From NCBI GenBank assembly GCA_964634795.1, contig CAZWLL010000013.1, positions 1 to 48,599 of the forward strand: a stretch of 48,599 bases of DNA, given 5' to 3'. Positions within the stretch are counted from its first letter, which is position 1, and every line of letters starts with the position of its first letter. The notes below the pieces were generated by a model. The model saw nothing but the letters and a program-made list of their open reading frames with translations, made no database searches and was not told the DNA's origin. The stretch is from UMGS1696 sp964634795 (GTDB lineage: Bacteria > Bacillota > Clostridia > Oscillospirales > CAG-272). This document shows positions 1 to 7,058 of the stretch, piece by piece. A program made the position numbers and the translations under genes.

Positions 1-837
1 TTGCAGTTTGTAAAAAGATTTCGACATATAGCTCCTTATAATGCTATGCTCATACATATTCAGAAACCTGGTAGTAGTTTTATTGCCAGCGCACATGATT
101 GGAAAAATATATATGGAAGAGATATCAAACCTGGAGCAAGACCTCTTGTTATACTTAAATCTTTCGGTCCTGTTGATTTTGTATATGAATACAATGATAC
201 ATATGGTAAACCGTTGCCCGAAAAAATTATTGCACCATTTGAAATTAAAACTGATATTAGTAAATATCAATTGGATTGGCTTATAAACAATATTAAAGCT
301 GAAGGCATTGAAGTAACACTAAACGATTACGGAACTGATTCAGCAGGAAAAATAATATATCACGGTAATGAAAAAATTTTGAAAATGAACACAAATAATG
401 ATATATACCATATAAAATCCTATCATACAATTATTATTAATAAAAATCTTTCGTATGCTGCGCAATATGCTACTATATTGCATGAACTCGGACATTTTTT
501 TTGCGGACATCTATTTCACGACCATAATATGGAAAAATGGTTATATGAACGTTACGATATTACATCCGAACAAATGGAATTCGAAGCAGAAACTGTGTGC
601 TGGCTAGTCTGTGAAAGACTGGGAATTAAAAACCCATCTGCTGAATATCTATCAGGTTATTTAGAAGAAAATGATGAGATACCTAATGTTAGTGTTGATA
701 CAATACTAAAAGCTGCAGGAATAATCGAGAATTGCACAAAGTATAAATTCAGGAAATGCCACAAAGAACTGGTGGTTAAAGTAGACAAAATTATACAGAA
801 GAAGCAAAATTTTCAATTAACATTATTGGACTTCTGA
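1..837 (+). CDS. ImmA/IrrE-type zinc metallopeptidase with ArdC-like N-terminus (5' end possibly outside window)
   Basis: The visible 278 residues contain the gluzincin motif HELGH at 161-165, followed by an acidic helix (EFEAETVCW, about 193-201) that would supply the third zinc ligand. This is the ImmA/IrrE (DUF955) arrangement. The first 75 residues (PYNAMLIHIQKPG, then WKNIYGR and KPGARPLVIL) resemble the ssDNA-binding N domain of ArdC-like antirestriction proteins, which is often joined to such a peptidase. Family members cleave repressors or act on mobile DNA; the target here is unknown and no partner repressor is visible. The frame is open to base 1, where the first codon is TTG with no visible ribosome site, so the true start probably lies upstream. 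The end is a TGA at 835-837. Confidence 0.75.
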   Translation: MQFVKRFRHIAPYNAMLIHIQKPGSSFIASAHDWKNIYGRDIKPGARPLVILKSFGPVDFVYEYNDTYGKPLPEKIIAPFEIKTDISKYQLDWLINNIKAEGIEVTLNDYGTDSAGKIIYHGNEKILKMNTNNDIYHIKSYHTIIINKNLSYAAQYATILHELGHFFCGHLFHDHNMEKWLYERYDITSEQMEFEAETVCWLVCERLGIKNPSAEYLSGYLEENDEIPNVSVDTILKAAGIIENCTKYKFRKCHKELVVKVDKIIQKKQNFQLTLLDF

Positions 838-869
838 TAAGTCATTATCCTAATATTTATCCTTATATC

Positions 870-898
870 TTGTAATTTCTATATTAAAATGGTATAAT
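870..898 (+). promoter_or_regulatory. Predicted sigma-A promoter of the metallophosphoesterase gene
   Basis: TTGTAA (870-875), 17 bp spacer, TATAAT (893-898). The predicted start site is about 50 bp before the ATG at 956. A short inverted repeat, AGACG...CGTCT (about 918-939), lies in the leader. Confidence 0.6.
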
Positions 899-955
899 TA
901 ATTCATAAACAATATGATAGACGATTTTCCGATACCGTCTAGAAAGGAATATACC

Positions 956-1936
956 ATGTTTACATTACAAAAACAACCTGATAGTGATTTTCGCATTCTC
1001 AATTTAAGTGACCCGCAACTCAGTGATCAGGAATGGGCACCCGAACACAAAAACCAAGCAATTCTGCGTCATACAATGCGTACACTTATTGAGACTGAAA
1101 AGCCTGATCTTATCACTGTCACGGGTGACATTGCATGGGCAGGACAAATGGCTGCTTACAAGGCTTTTGCAGATGAAATAGATGCATACGGTATTCCGTG
1201 GGCACCTGTTTGGGGTAATCACGACAACCAAGGCGGTGCGGAAACCATAGACAGTGTAGCAAACATGTATTTAACCTATCCGCATTGCATATACGAAAAG
1301 GGAGATCCCACAATCGGAAACGGAAACTATGTCATAGCAATCAAAGAAGGGGATAAAATCGTAGAAGGTGTTATTATGATTGATTCCCACGACCGTGATC
1401 CATACCCGAAAGAAGATGGTACTATGGATAAAGTATGGGCTAAGCTTACAAAACCTCAGCTTGCGTGGTACAGTGAACAGATTGAATCACTCAAAAAGCT
1501 CGGTTGTCAAAACACTTCAATCTTTTTGCATATTCCGATTTATGCGTACAGGGATGCATGGGATGCGGCTCACAATACGAATTTTGCCCCCGAGTCAATT
1601 ACACCGACTGATTCAACCGATCCGAAATATTGGAACGATGGTTATAAGACGTCCTCGGGCGTACGCTATGAAGGAATCGCAAGTTATCCTGAAGATGAAG
1701 GAGCTTTTGATGCGATTCTCGCAGGCGGTACTACAAAGTTAGTAGTTGCAGGTCACGACCATGTAAACAACACAATCATTCGCTATCGCGGAGTTGACCT
1801 TGTTTATTCTCTTAAAGCAGGTGCAGGATGCTACTGGAATCCGGTTTTGAACGGCGGTACTGTTATCCGCATTACTAAAGACGGAGTTGCCGATGTACGT
1901 CACTCATTTGTTAATGTAGAGGAATTTCTCAAATAA
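956..1936 (+). CDS. Calcineurin-like metallophosphoesterase (cytoplasmic)
   Basis: Binuclear-metal phosphoesterase of about 326 residues. The family motifs are in order: SDPQ (D19, with Gln in place of the usual motif-I His), GDIAWAG (G57-D58), GNHD (87-90), LHIPIYAY and AGHDHVN near the C-terminus. No signal peptide is visible. An ATG exists at 914, but AGAAAGGA lies just before the ATG at 956, so the later start is used. It stands alone between its own promoter and a strong bidirectional terminator. The substrate is unknown; the D-x-Q variant is seen in phosphodiesterase-like members, so a phosphodiester or phosphomonoester is possible. Confidence 0.8.
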   Translation: MFTLQKQPDSDFRILNLSDPQLSDQEWAPEHKNQAILRHTMRTLIETEKPDLITVTGDIAWAGQMAAYKAFADEIDAYGIPWAPVWGNHDNQGGAETIDSVANMYLTYPHCIYEKGDPTIGNGNYVIAIKEGDKIVEGVIMIDSHDRDPYPKEDGTMDKVWAKLTKPQLAWYSEQIESLKKLGCQNTSIFLHIPIYAYRDAWDAAHNTNFAPESITPTDSTDPKYWNDGYKTSSGVRYEGIASYPEDEGAFDAILAGGTTKLVVAGHDHVNNTIIRYRGVDLVYSLKAGAGCYWNPVLNGGTVIRITKDGVADVRHSFVNVEEFLK

Positions 1937-1969
1937 TACCCGCAAAACTAACATAAGTATTGTTACATA

Positions 1970-2027
1970 AAAAATAAGCCGTTCCGGATATGTATCTATA
2001 GTACATATCCGGAACGGCTTTATTTTT
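1970..2027. terminator. Bidirectional intrinsic terminator
   Basis: A perfect 19-bp inverted repeat (arms 1976-1994 and 2002-2020, 7-nt loop) is flanked by A-runs on the left and T-runs on the right. It can therefore end transcription of both the metallophosphoesterase (plus) and the convergent lipoprotein gene (minus). Confidence 0.9.
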
Positions 2028-2075
2028 TATGTTTTTAGAGTGTTCTTACACATACAAGCAGCACTCAAGCTGTTC

Positions 2076-3572
2076 TTATTCTTCCTCTTCATAGAACAGA
2101 TCAAGAACTTTTTCATAATATTTTGTAACAACCTTTTCTCTCTTTTGGTATATAGAGGTTATATCTTGATGCTGGTCTGATGCAAGATAATCCTGGAACA
2201 GGAACGATACACCACTCCAGTTGTCATACACATAGCCGAAATCGAATACACGTGAATCAACACAAAGATCGATCATCTCCGCATCTTCAGCGGAAGAGGC
2301 ATAACGCTGTTTTAAGCATACGTCATAGAATGCCGGCAGTACCTGCTTATATGACTCAGCACATAAAACTTCTGTCATTGTTCCAATGAATTCGAGATCG
2401 GTCATCTGCTTACCGACTGCCATTGCTTCGTGACCACCATCGACCATGGTCTTATACTCAGCCTGTGCTTCATCGTACTTCGGATAGGGAAGAATACCAT
2501 ACTCATCATTGAAATCTGTAAGAGTTGTGATAGCATGCTTGAGTTGTCCGTTTGCTGTCAGTGCACCGTATTTTGCAAATTTATCAATACCGCTGTTGTG
2601 ATCTTTCTTATATCCCGCACCTACAGTTTCATTGAGAAGCTCATAGCATTTCTCATATACATCGAGAAGGTGTTCGCTGTAATATGAAAATACCATTTCT
2701 CCGTCGGAGTTCTTAGTGAAAATTTGGTTGTCGCACGACCACAGATAAGTGTTTATATTGGACTGTGCATCGGTGTAGAATCCATAATAGTCATCTTCAT
2801 CTTCAATACCGTCGCCGTTCGTATCCGAATATGCGATTTCCGCAATCTTGCGCTGATAATCAAGTGTCCATCTGCCTTCCTTAACTACTGTATAAAGATC
2901 TTCTATTTCCGGATAGTTTTTGATTTTATCCTTATCGTAATATACACAGTAGGTATATGATACTGTTGTCAAAGCAAAGTCGCCCATTGCAAGATAGCAT
3001 CTGCCGTTAACAGTCAAATCGTTCTCGTTAGAGTCAGACCACCACGGTTTGTCGAAATTTATGTGAGGCAAATCATACCAGTTCATATACATTCCCTTAA
3101 GTACATTACCACTGTTCGATACTACGTGATACTGTATCAATTGGAATGATTCCTCATCACCGGATGTAACTGCTTTTTGCACCATAGAGCCGCACGTATC
3201 ATAGCTTGCCACGAAATTGCACGCTACTTTTGCGTTGAATCGCTCTGCTACAGTAAGATTTCGGCTGTACACAGCATCGTTTACACCCTCTCCGTTAAGT
3301 TCGTCAACAGCAATATATTTCTCTATGTCTGAGTTGTCGGAGGTGAGAACGATAAAGTCCCGACCGGAGAAATCGTTATCCGGTAAATCATCCGATATTG
3401 CTTGGCGTGCTTCAAGCTCCGTTGTTTCCGCCTCCGTTTCGGTTTCAGTGTCGGCTGCCGCAGTCTCAACAGTCGTATCACTTCCGCTGTTCGTCTCGGA
3501 GTTTTCCGCACACCCCGCAAGGCTTCCGGTAAGAATCGCGGCAAGAAGCATCCATACGATACATTTTTTCAT
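2076..3572 (-). CDS. Extracellular solute-binding lipoprotein (orphan, carbohydrate-type family)
   Basis: 498 residues. The N-terminus is a lipoprotein signal: basic start, hydrophobic core, then SLAGC with the lipidated Cys at 21. It is followed by a Glu/Thr/Ala-rich linker (about 34-55) and a mature domain typical of Clostridia solute-binding proteins (DFSGRDF..., NGEGVNDAVYSRN, WWSDSNENDL). Residues 250-261 (DTNGDGIEDEDD) match a calcium-binding EF-hand-like loop. AGGAAG precedes the ATG. No permease or ATPase gene is adjacent. It is a clear relative of the protein at 14274-15785: the layout is the same and the Ca loop is at the same residue numbers. The substrate is not determinable; an oligosaccharide is the usual guess. 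Confidence 0.8.
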   Translation of the reverse strand: MKKCIVWMLLAAILTGSLAGCAENSETNSGSDTTVETAAADTETETEAETTELEARQAISDDLPDNDFSGRDFIVLTSDNSDIEKYIAVDELNGEGVNDAVYSRNLTVAERFNAKVACNFVASYDTCGSMVQKAVTSGDEESFQLIQYHVVSNSGNVLKGMYMNWYDLPHINFDKPWWSDSNENDLTVNGRCYLAMGDFALTTVSYTYCVYYDKDKIKNYPEIEDLYTVVKEGRWTLDYQRKIAEIAYSDTNGDGIEDEDDYYGFYTDAQSNINTYLWSCDNQIFTKNSDGEMVFSYYSEHLLDVYEKCYELLNETVGAGYKKDHNSGIDKFAKYGALTANGQLKHAITTLTDFNDEYGILPYPKYDEAQAEYKTMVDGGHEAMAVGKQMTDLEFIGTMTEVLCAESYKQVLPAFYDVCLKQRYASSAEDAEMIDLCVDSRVFDFGYVYDNWSGVSFLFQDYLASDQHQDITSIYQKREKVVTKYYEKVLDLFYEEEE

Positions 3573-3660
3573 TTTGTTAACTTCCTTTCATTTATAAATA
3601 TTAACAATAACTATACATGTAGTCATACAAGTTGTTCAAATTATCTAATATTCTTTTTAC

Positions 3661-3689
3661 ATTATATCTGCTTTAACTAATTGTGTCAA
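3661..3689 (-). promoter_or_regulatory. Predicted sigma-A promoter of solute-binding lipoprotein 1
   Basis: Read on the minus strand: TTGACA (3689-3684), 17 bp, TATAAT (3666-3661). A consensus promoter about 85 bp before the start codon. Confidence 0.8.
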
Positions 3690-3708
3690 TAGATTTCCCG
3701 ATTTTTCC

Positions 3709-3755
3709 ACAAAAAGAACAAGTCCCTCTCCGAAATGATTCGAAAAGGGACTTAC
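3709..3755 (-). terminator. Terminator of the ligase/oxidoreductase operon
   Basis: On the minus strand, AAGTCCCT...AGGGACTT (3753-3746 with 3727-3720) is followed by GTTCTTTTTG. It lies 35 bp beyond the stop of the last oxidoreductase gene and directly upstream of the next promoter. Confidence 0.8.
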
Positions 3756-3790
3756 TTTATTATATGGTAATAATTGAATTCGTCGGTAAA

Positions 3791-4330
3791 TTACTCTTTA
3801 TAATTTTTTCCGACTTCAATTGCTTTCATGTTTACATCAAACAAATCAGCCTTGCGCGCGGGAATAACTTTATGTAAAGCAGGCGCAATAGAATCAAAGC
3901 TGATACAGCCTGTATTTTGGATAAGAGCACCGAGCAAAAGCATATTAGCGAGTGTCGGTATTCCCATTTCTCCCGCAAGACCTGTAGCAGGTATGTAATA
4001 AGCCTCTGCATCTGTACGGCGAACTTTGCGTGTGATAAGTGACGAATCTACAAATATTTTTCCACCCGGCGTAACTGCATCCTCGTACTTGTCAAGTGAA
4101 GGATTATTCATAACCATAAGTACATTCGGGTGTTGTACTATAGGTGAGCCTACAGGTGTATCTGAGAGAATTACATTGCAGTTAGCAGTTCCTCCACGCA
4201 TTTCGGGACCATATGACGGGAGCCAGCTGAGTTCACGGTTTTCAAGCAAACCGGCATATGCTAATACTTTACCTGAAAAAAGCAAACCTTGTCCGCCGAA
4301 ACCGGCAATAACAATCTGAAAATCAGCCAT
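3791..4330 (-). CDS. 2-oxoacid:ferredoxin oxidoreductase, gamma subunit
   Basis: 179 residues of the pyruvate/2-ketoisovalerate/2-oxoglutarate ferredoxin oxidoreductase gamma family. The signature glycine-rich start (IVIAGFGGQGLLFSG) is at residues 6-20, and LSWLPSYGPEMRGGTANCNV follows at about 40-59. The gamma subunit completes the CoA-dependent complex with the alpha, beta and ferredoxin subunits encoded just upstream. The frame extends to 4360, but GGAGG lies 10 nt before the ATG at 4330, so that start is used. The start overlaps the beta-subunit stop by 8 bases (ATGGCTGA), indicating translational coupling. Separate small subunits fit the KorDABC/VorDABC type, not the two-subunit indolepyruvate enzyme. 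Confidence 0.9.
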   Translation of the reverse strand: MADFQIVIAGFGGQGLLFSGKVLAYAGLLENRELSWLPSYGPEMRGGTANCNVILSDTPVGSPIVQHPNVLMVMNNPSLDKYEDAVTPGGKIFVDSSLITRKVRRTDAEAYYIPATGLAGEMGIPTLANMLLLGALIQNTGCISFDSIAPALHKVIPARKADLFDVNMKAIEVGKNYKE

Positions 4331-5075
4331 TTGATTCATCCTCCTTATCGCGATATACACCGAGCGGATAGTAGGGAATCATTTTCTCATCAATCCAATC
4401 AAGAGCTTTTTGCGGCTCCAAACCCCAGTTTGTCGGACAGGATGAGAGAACCTCAACCAATGAGAAGCCTTTACCGTTAATTTGATTCTCAAAAGCTTTT
4501 TTTATGCAAGCTTTTGCGTTCTTTACATTTTTAACTTTATTTACTGTAACACGAGCTAAATATGCAGGGGCGTCAAGCGTAGAAAGCAATTCACAAATGC
4601 GAATAGGATAACCCTGTGTCTTTACATCACGTCCGTAGGGGGAAGTTTGTGTAATCTGACCGGGAAGGGAAGTGGGAGCCATCTGACCGCCTGTCATGCC
4701 GTAAATAGCATTATTTATGAAAATTACAGTTATATTCTCACCTCTTGCTGCTGCGCTTACTGTTTCGCATAAGCCGATGGATGCAAGGTCACCATCGCCT
4801 TGGTAAGTAAATACTATATTATCGGGAAGAGATCTCTTAACACCGGTTGCAACAGCGGGAGCGCGACCATGAGATGCTTCAATCATATCACAGGTAAAAT
4901 AATTATATGCAAGAACAGAACATCCGACGGGTGCTATACCGATAGTTTTACCCTCGATTCCAAGCTCGTCAATACACTCTGCGACAAGGCGGTGAACGAT
5001 GCCATGTGTACAACCCGGGCAGTAGTGCAGTACCGCATCGGTTAATGATTTAGGTTTTTCAAATACAATGCTCAT
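4323..5075 (-). CDS. 2-oxoacid:ferredoxin oxidoreductase, beta (thiamine diphosphate) subunit
   Basis: 250 residues. This is the TPP-binding subunit: YCPGCTHG (18-25) near the N-terminus and the TPP/Mg motif GDGD (93-96) followed by NN at 121-122 (FINNAIYGMTGGQ). It decarboxylates the 2-oxoacid and passes electrons to ferredoxin, or runs in reverse when reduced ferredoxin, CO2 and an acyl-CoA are supplied. AAGGAGG precedes the ATG, and the ATG overlaps the alpha-subunit stop as ATGA. Substrate class (2-oxoglutarate versus branched-chain 2-oxoacid) cannot be read safely from these motifs. The acyl-CoA ligase and T-box upstream argue for a branched-chain or aryl 2-oxoacid. Confidence 0.9.
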   Translation of the reverse strand: MSIVFEKPKSLTDAVLHYCPGCTHGIVHRLVAECIDELGIEGKTIGIAPVGCSVLAYNYFTCDMIEASHGRAPAVATGVKRSLPDNIVFTYQGDGDLASIGLCETVSAAARGENITVIFINNAIYGMTGGQMAPTSLPGQITQTSPYGRDVKTQGYPIRICELLSTLDAPAYLARVTVNKVKNVKNAKACIKKAFENQINGKGFSLVEVLSSCPTNWGLEPQKALDWIDEKMIPYYPLGVYRDKEDESNG

Positions 5076-6142
5076 GCGTTTGTTCCTCCTTCAGCCATGT
5101 TCTTGATGCTTTCAAGTACCTCATCCGGGGTAGGTATCATACCGCCTACACGACGGCAGAGTGAAACAGGCTTTTTACAACGGACTGCAAGCTCAACATC
5201 TTGTTTCATTTGACCCATGTTAAGCTCTACACATACAAAGCCTTTAACCTTATCCGCAGCAGCTAAAAGCGGCTTATCAGGGAAAGGCCACAGGGTAATC
5301 GGACGAATCATGCCGACTTTAATACCTTGTTTTCTCGCTTCAACAATTGCGTTGCGGGAAACACGGGCAGTTATGCCGCAGGAAACGACGCAAACATCCG
5401 CGTCATCCATCATGAATTCTTCCCACATCGTTTCGTTTTCCGTAACCTTTTCGTAGCGTTCGAAACGTTCGATATTTTTCTGTTCGAGTTCAGTAGGCGA
5501 CAGGTACAGTGAATTGATGATATTATGTGTGCGTTTGCATTTTGTGCCTGTTACAGCCCAGTCGGGTGCATTTTCTTCAAGTACGGTCTCTTCCGGCAGA
5601 ACAACAGGTTCCATCATCTGTCCCATAGTACCATCAGCCAATAACATAGCGGGCATGCGATATTTAAATGCTAAACTGAAAGCCTTTTGTGTCAAGTCAG
5701 CCATTTCCTGAACGGAAGCAGGTGCTAAAACAAGTACATGGAAATCACCGTGTCCGGGACCTCTTGTTGCGAGAAAGTAATCTGATTGAGAAGGCTGAAT
5801 GCCTCCGAGTCCCGGGCCGCCGCGCTGGACATTAACTATCAATGCGGGAAGATCTGCACCTGCAAGATATGATATACCCTCACATTTAAGAGCAATTCCG
5901 GGGCTTGATGACGATGTCATCGCCAGTTTGCCTGTAGAAGCAACGCCATAAACCATATTAATGGCAGCTATTTCACTTTCTGCCTGTAAAAACACACCGC
6001 CGATTTTCGGCATACGTTTAGCCATATAAGCCGCTATTTCGGTTTGCGGAGTGATAGGATAGCCGAGGTAATGACGGCATCCGCAGCGGATAGCTGCTTC
6101 GGCAATTGCCTCGTTTCCTTTCATAAGAACTTTTTCCTGCAT
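5072..6142 (-). CDS. 2-oxoacid:ferredoxin oxidoreductase, alpha subunit
   Basis: 356 residues. It has the pyrimidine-binding domain of this enzyme class: KGNEAIAEAAIRCGCRHYLG, then YPITPQTEI (about 28-36), SSPGIALKCEGISYLAGADL and NVQRGGPGLGG, with a C-terminal domain ending in a VELNMGQMKQDVE-type segment. The frame extends upstream to 6220, but AAAGGAG lies before the ATG at 6142 and the family starts there. It begins 14 bp after the ferredoxin stop and overlaps the beta gene by 4 bases, within a delta-alpha-beta-gamma order. Role: CoA-dependent interconversion of a 2-oxoacid with acyl-CoA plus CO2 using ferredoxin. Confidence 0.9.
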   Translation of the reverse strand: MQEKVLMKGNEAIAEAAIRCGCRHYLGYPITPQTEIAAYMAKRMPKIGGVFLQAESEIAAINMVYGVASTGKLAMTSSSSPGIALKCEGISYLAGADLPALIVNVQRGGPGLGGIQPSQSDYFLATRGPGHGDFHVLVLAPASVQEMADLTQKAFSLAFKYRMPAMLLADGTMGQMMEPVVLPEETVLEENAPDWAVTGTKCKRTHNIINSLYLSPTELEQKNIERFERYEKVTENETMWEEFMMDDADVCVVSCGITARVSRNAIVEARKQGIKVGMIRPITLWPFPDKPLLAAADKVKGFVCVELNMGQMKQDVELAVRCKKPVSLCRRVGGMIPTPDEVLESIKNMAEGGTNA

Positions 6143-6156
6143 AGTACGCTCCTTTC

Positions 6157-6363
6157 TCACTTTTCGACCTTGATGACACAGTCGGGACACATTGTTGCGC
6201 AGAATGCGCATCCGATGCAAGCGTCCTGATCTGTCAACTCAACGGGTGTGTGCCCCTTTTGGTTCAGCCGCGTTTTGGATAACGTCAGCAGATGCTTAGG
6301 GCAGGCATTTACGCACAACCCACAGCCTTTACATAGCTCTTCCTTAAATGTTAATTTTGCCAT
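6157..6363 (-). CDS. 2x[4Fe-4S] ferredoxin, delta subunit of the 2-oxoacid oxidoreductase
   Basis: 68 residues with two complete cluster motifs, CKGCGLCVNACP and CIGCAFCATMCP, as in KorD/VorD subunits. It carries electrons between the TPP site and cellular ferredoxin. AGGAGG stands at the correct distance from the ATG at 6363. The start lies 20 bases inside the upstream P-loop gene, so translation is probably coupled. Confidence 0.93.
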   Translation of the reverse strand: MAKLTFKEELCKGCGLCVNACPKHLLTLSKTRLNQKGHTPVELTDQDACIGCAFCATMCPDCVIKVEK

Positions 6364-7051
6364 TGGACGCCTCCTGAGTCAGTTGATAATATAGTTTCTG
6401 AAGGTTCAACGGAAAGAGATTCTCAATTTGATCCTTCAGGCTTTGGTAAAGATAATCGGCACAGCAAGTCATAAATATCGGCAGTTTGGTCTGCTGGCTT
6501 ATGGCATCGGCATACGATACACTTGCAAGTACGTCGTCTGCCGTTGTTTGTTGACCGAGATTGGTGTTGTTTACAATGCCTGTGAAAGGCAGCCCGCATG
6601 CAGCTTCTATTTCATGCATAACAGCTACTGTATCATCTGAAGTACGTGTAAGCGGGCGAGAGCGATTCACGACCAACAACATTTCAAAATTGTTTTCATC
6701 TTTAATTTCGGGCGTATATCTGCCAAGCGCGAGTGCGCCGCGATCATCACCGCCTATATCGAGAACACCGTATTGAGTACGGCTGTCTATAAGCGCATAC
6801 GTTTCCTTAGGCATGGCGGGAACATCCAGGTTAGAATTTGCGAATGGTGAACAGATAAGCTTTATACCTTCAGCGGCAAGCTGTGTTTCACTGTCCTTGG
6901 TACGGAAATATGGGTTTACAATATCCAAATCCGCAATCGTAATAGGATATCCCTGTTCATGCAGAAAACGCGCATAATTAAGTGCAATATTGGTTTTGCC
7001 GCTGCCGTAATGTCCGGCAAAGAGTGTCAGCCGTTTTGGCTTCAATAGCAT
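6344..7051 (-). CDS. P-loop NTPase of the CobQ/MinD/ParA-like fold, in the oxidoreductase operon
   Basis: 235 residues. The Walker A motif GHYGSGKT is at 13-20, followed by an ADLDIVNPYFRTKD segment (like the switch region of MinD/CobQ-type ATPases) and VLDIGGDDRGALALGRY. It lacks the deviant KGGxGKT lysine of true MinD/ParA. The start is uncertain: GTG 7054, ATG 7051 or TTG 7045 all follow AAGAAGG closely. It sits 7 bp after the ligase and overlaps the ferredoxin gene, so it is firmly within the operon. By analogy with related P-loop proteins it could help insert a cofactor or FeS cluster, or activate the complex. This is inference; the precise role is unknown. Confidence 0.7.
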   Translation of the reverse strand: MLLKPKRLTLFAGHYGSGKTNIALNYARFLHEQGYPITIADLDIVNPYFRTKDSETQLAAEGIKLICSPFANSNLDVPAMPKETYALIDSRTQYGVLDIGGDDRGALALGRYTPEIKDENNFEMLLVVNRSRPLTRTSDDTVAVMHEIEAACGLPFTGIVNNTNLGQQTTADDVLASVSYADAISQQTKLPIFMTCCADYLYQSLKDQIENLFPLNLQKLYYQLTQEASNGKINI

Positions 7052-7058
7052 CACCTTC

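Noticed and set aside
3791..6363. Indolepyruvate ferredoxin oxidoreductase (IorAB)
   Set aside because: IorAB has two subunits with a fused large chain; here alpha, beta, gamma and ferredoxin are separate genes.
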